A stretch of DNA of 64,000 bases from Chitinophagaceae bacterium (GTDB taxonomy: Bacteria > Bacteroidota > Bacteroidia > Chitinophagales > Chitinophagaceae): contig JAEUVB010000016.1 in the NCBI GenBank assembly GCA_016786845.1, forward strand, positions 186,001 to 250,000, written 5' to 3'. Both the position numbers and the translations under genes were made by a program. The stretch's first letter is position 1. Every line of letters begins with the position of its first letter. Under the pieces are notes generated by a model that worked only from the letters and a program-made list of their open reading frames with translations, ran no database searches and was not told where the DNA came from. Below are positions 62,348-64,000 of this stretch, piece after piece.

Positions 62348-63754
62348 TTATTCATTGATTTGCTCTGGCAACTCGTTACCAATAGCCGTATTTACAATTT
62401 CCTTTGGAAGTTCTTTTTTGGTTTTTAAACCTAAGCCTTTGAGTTTAGTTGCTTGTATCACCAAATTATCGTTCCCAGTACTGAGTTGTTTATATGCTTC
62501 TTCAAATTTTCCTTGCGCTTTTTCCAGATGACCACCCACATCGTCAAGGTTTGCAATAAAGCCGACGAATTTATCATATAATTTGGCCCCTCGTTCCGCT
62601 ATTTCTAATGCATTCTGATTTTGATTTTCTCTTTTCCAAAGATCCACTATCAGTTTCAAGGAAGTAATCAAGTTGGTTGGGCTCAATAACAATATTCTTT
62701 TGTCATAAGCAAAATTCCATAGATCAGGGTCACCCTGCAGTGCCGCAATGTAGGCCGGCTCACTGGGGACAAACATCATTACAAAATCCAGGCTCTTACT
62801 ATAATCATCATATCCTTTGGCGCTCAATGAAATAATATGCTTCTTGATAGCTGAAATATGTTCCGATAATTCATACAGTCTGGATTCTTCATCTATCGCG
62901 GCTACGCAACGGGTAAATGCATTCAATGAAACTTTTGAATCGATGATTACATTCCTGTTATCGGGATATTTGATTACCGCATCCGGTCTCATTTTCTTAT
63001 CTTCTGAGTCAGATCTAAGTGGTACGCCATTTTCATCCAATAACTGATGCTCCATAAAATATTCCCTGTTCTTAACTAGGCCCGATCTCTCTAAAATATT
63101 TTCAAGGATCATTTCACCCCAACCGCCTTGGGTTTTAGATTCACTTTTTAAAGCCTTTGTCAAATTGTGAGCTTCTTCACTTATTACCTTATTAAGCTGG
63201 GCCAACTCCTTTACTTTTTCACCTAATGAAAACCTTTCTTTGGATTCCTTATCGTAAACCTCTTCCACTTTGGTTTTGAATTCAGTAATATTTTTACCCA
63301 ATGGTTCTAAAATGTCTTTTAAGTTGGATTTATTCAGTTCTGTAAATTTCTCAGTTTTGGTATCTAATATTTTATTGGCGATATTTTCAAATTCCAGGTT
63401 AAACCTCTTTCCCAATTCCTCCACTTCTTTCTTATGGGTTTGCAGCTTATCGTTTAAAGCCTGGTTCTGTGCTAAAGCGATAGCTAATTGATCCTTACTC
63501 TGAGTGTGCCTATTTTTTTCAGCATTCAATGCGTCTTTTATTTCTTCTATAGTAATATTCCTTTCTACTATGGTATCATTGGCTAAACGTAATTCTGCTT
63601 TTTTGTCAATAAATTCATTCTCCAGTTCTCTAAATTTTTGTTGTGCAGCATCTTTCTCCGCTTGTATTGCTGATACGGTTTTTCCTTTCGCCAATAACCA
63701 TCCTACTAATGTGCCGATGAGAATTCCTATTGCTATGTATAAAATGACTTCCAT
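62348..63754 (-). CDS. rmuC: DNA recombination protein RmuC
   Basis: A 468-aa protein anchored by an N-terminal helix (EVILYIAIGILIGTLVGWLL), followed by a long coiled coil to about residue 190, then the RmuC nuclease-like domain: TQGGWGEMILENILERSGL, RPDAVIKYPDNRNVIIDSKV followed by SLNAF, FVMMFVPSEPAYIAAL and ILLSPTNLITSLKLIVDLW. RmuC proteins limit DNA inversions and are predicted PD-(D/E)xK nucleases. Its ATG follows the hsdS stop codon directly, with no intervening base, so the two are translationally coupled. Confidence 0.94.
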   Translation of the reverse strand: MEVILYIAIGILIGTLVGWLLAKGKTVSAIQAEKDAAQQKFRELENEFIDKKAELRLANDTIVERNITIEEIKDALNAEKNRHTQSKDQLAIALAQNQALNDKLQTHKKEVEELGKRFNLEFENIANKILDTKTEKFTELNKSNLKDILEPLGKNITEFKTKVEEVYDKESKERFSLGEKVKELAQLNKVISEEAHNLTKALKSESKTQGGWGEMILENILERSGLVKNREYFMEHQLLDENGVPLRSDSEDKKMRPDAVIKYPDNRNVIIDSKVSLNAFTRCVAAIDEESRLYELSEHISAIKKHIISLSAKGYDDYSKSLDFVMMFVPSEPAYIAALQGDPDLWNFAYDKRILLLSPTNLITSLKLIVDLWKRENQNQNALEIAERGAKLYDKFVGFIANLDDVGGHLEKAQGKFEEAYKQLSTGNDNLVIQATKLKGLGLKTKKELPKEIVNTAIGNELPEQINE

Positions 63755-64000
63755 TTATGCTACTTGTTGTTTATTGGGTTGCCAATCTCTTACATCAATT
63801 TTTCCAGTCACTGCTTCTGAAATAATGGATTGACGATATTCTTTGAGTTTTTCAATTACATCTTTTATAGGCGATTCTAGTTGGTCAATTTTTTTTAAAC
63901 TTAAATCCAAGAAAAAAAGTATCTCTTTTTGCTCTTTAATTGAAGGATATGGAATTGATATATTGGCCAGCACTCCCATACCGATATTTTGTTGTGTACC
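63755..64000 (-). CDS. hsdS: Type I restriction enzyme S subunit, C-terminal end
   Basis: The frame is open to the right window edge, so this is the last 81 codons of a longer gene. The residues GTQQNIGMGVLANISIPYPS, then IKEQKEI, are the end of a target-recognition domain with the usual xxQxNI...L...I..P...EQ signature. The conserved C-terminal helix is LSLKKIDQLESPIKDVIEKL with EYRQSIISEAVTGKIDVR. HsdS gives sequence specificity to the methylase and nuclease. The stop codon abuts the rmuC ATG. Confidence 0.9.
   Translation of the reverse strand, partial: GTQQNIGMGVLANISIPYPSIKEQKEILFFLDLSLKKIDQLESPIKDVIEKLKEYRQSIISEAVTGKIDVRDWQPNKQQVA

Overview
The window looks like part of a Bacteroidota chromosome, probably of the Chitinophagaceae/Sphingobacteriia type. 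Evidence: three very long secreted proteins, two with type IX secretion (T9SS) C-terminal sorting domains; GEVED and FG-GAP/CRTAC1-type secreted proteins; promoters of the Bacteroidota form TTG/TTTG-N18-19-TAnnTTTG; few Shine-Dalgarno sequences; and a CarB that ends before the regulatory MGS-like domain. No rRNA, tRNA or CRISPR array was seen.

Layout. 1-8.8 kb holds metabolic and small envelope genes: the end of an outer-membrane barrel protein, carB, kbl, a PcaF-like thiolase, a small secreted protein, pdxH with a 41-aa membrane protein upstream, and another barrel protein. Between the thiolase and the small secreted protein lie two tandem 111-bp multi-hairpin repeats. 8.9-17.2 kb holds a TsaC/Sua5-type gene, an O-antigen-ligase-like gene, a two-component pair, methionine synthase split into two same-frame ORFs, a GNAT gene and a DUF3820 gene. 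17.2-39.3 kb is on the minus strand: a secreted 719-aa protein with a clan-CD-protease-like C-terminus, then three giant surface proteins (about 1950, 1940 and 2300 aa) built from Ig-like, FnIII, GEVED and beta-helix modules, separated by terminators and a 21-bp minisatellite. 39.6-44.9 kb (minus) holds a CRTAC1/ASPIC protein paired with a vanadium-haloperoxidase-like protein, then DUF502. 45.6-48.4 kb (plus) holds pheS, an NAD-dependent epimerase and a Crp/Fnr regulator.

48.5-54.1 kb is accessory. A small gene sits behind an apparent class-II Crp/Fnr operator, and its diverged paralogue lies 3 kb away on the other strand. Between them are a small membrane protein and an AT-rich KAP-type P-loop NTPase bounded by an integron-cassette-like inverted structure. 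Next to the second paralogue is an eight-unit array with a 20.6-bp period, then a DUF1186-like gene. 54.6-64 kb is an AT-rich defence island: a superfamily-2 helicase (plus), and on the minus strand hsdS (cut by the window edge), rmuC, a DUF3825 gene, hsdR, a DUF1643-like gene and an HExxH metallopeptidase. hsdM is not in the window.

The best candidates for undescribed biology are the phased 20.6-bp array between the two accessory genes, the covarying hairpin repeat at 6.6 kb, the cassette-like KAP locus between two paralogues, and the type I restriction operon with four guest genes. At least three genes (tsaC-like, DUF502, pheS) have a -7 box ending exactly 4 nt before the start codon, which predicts leaderless mRNAs.
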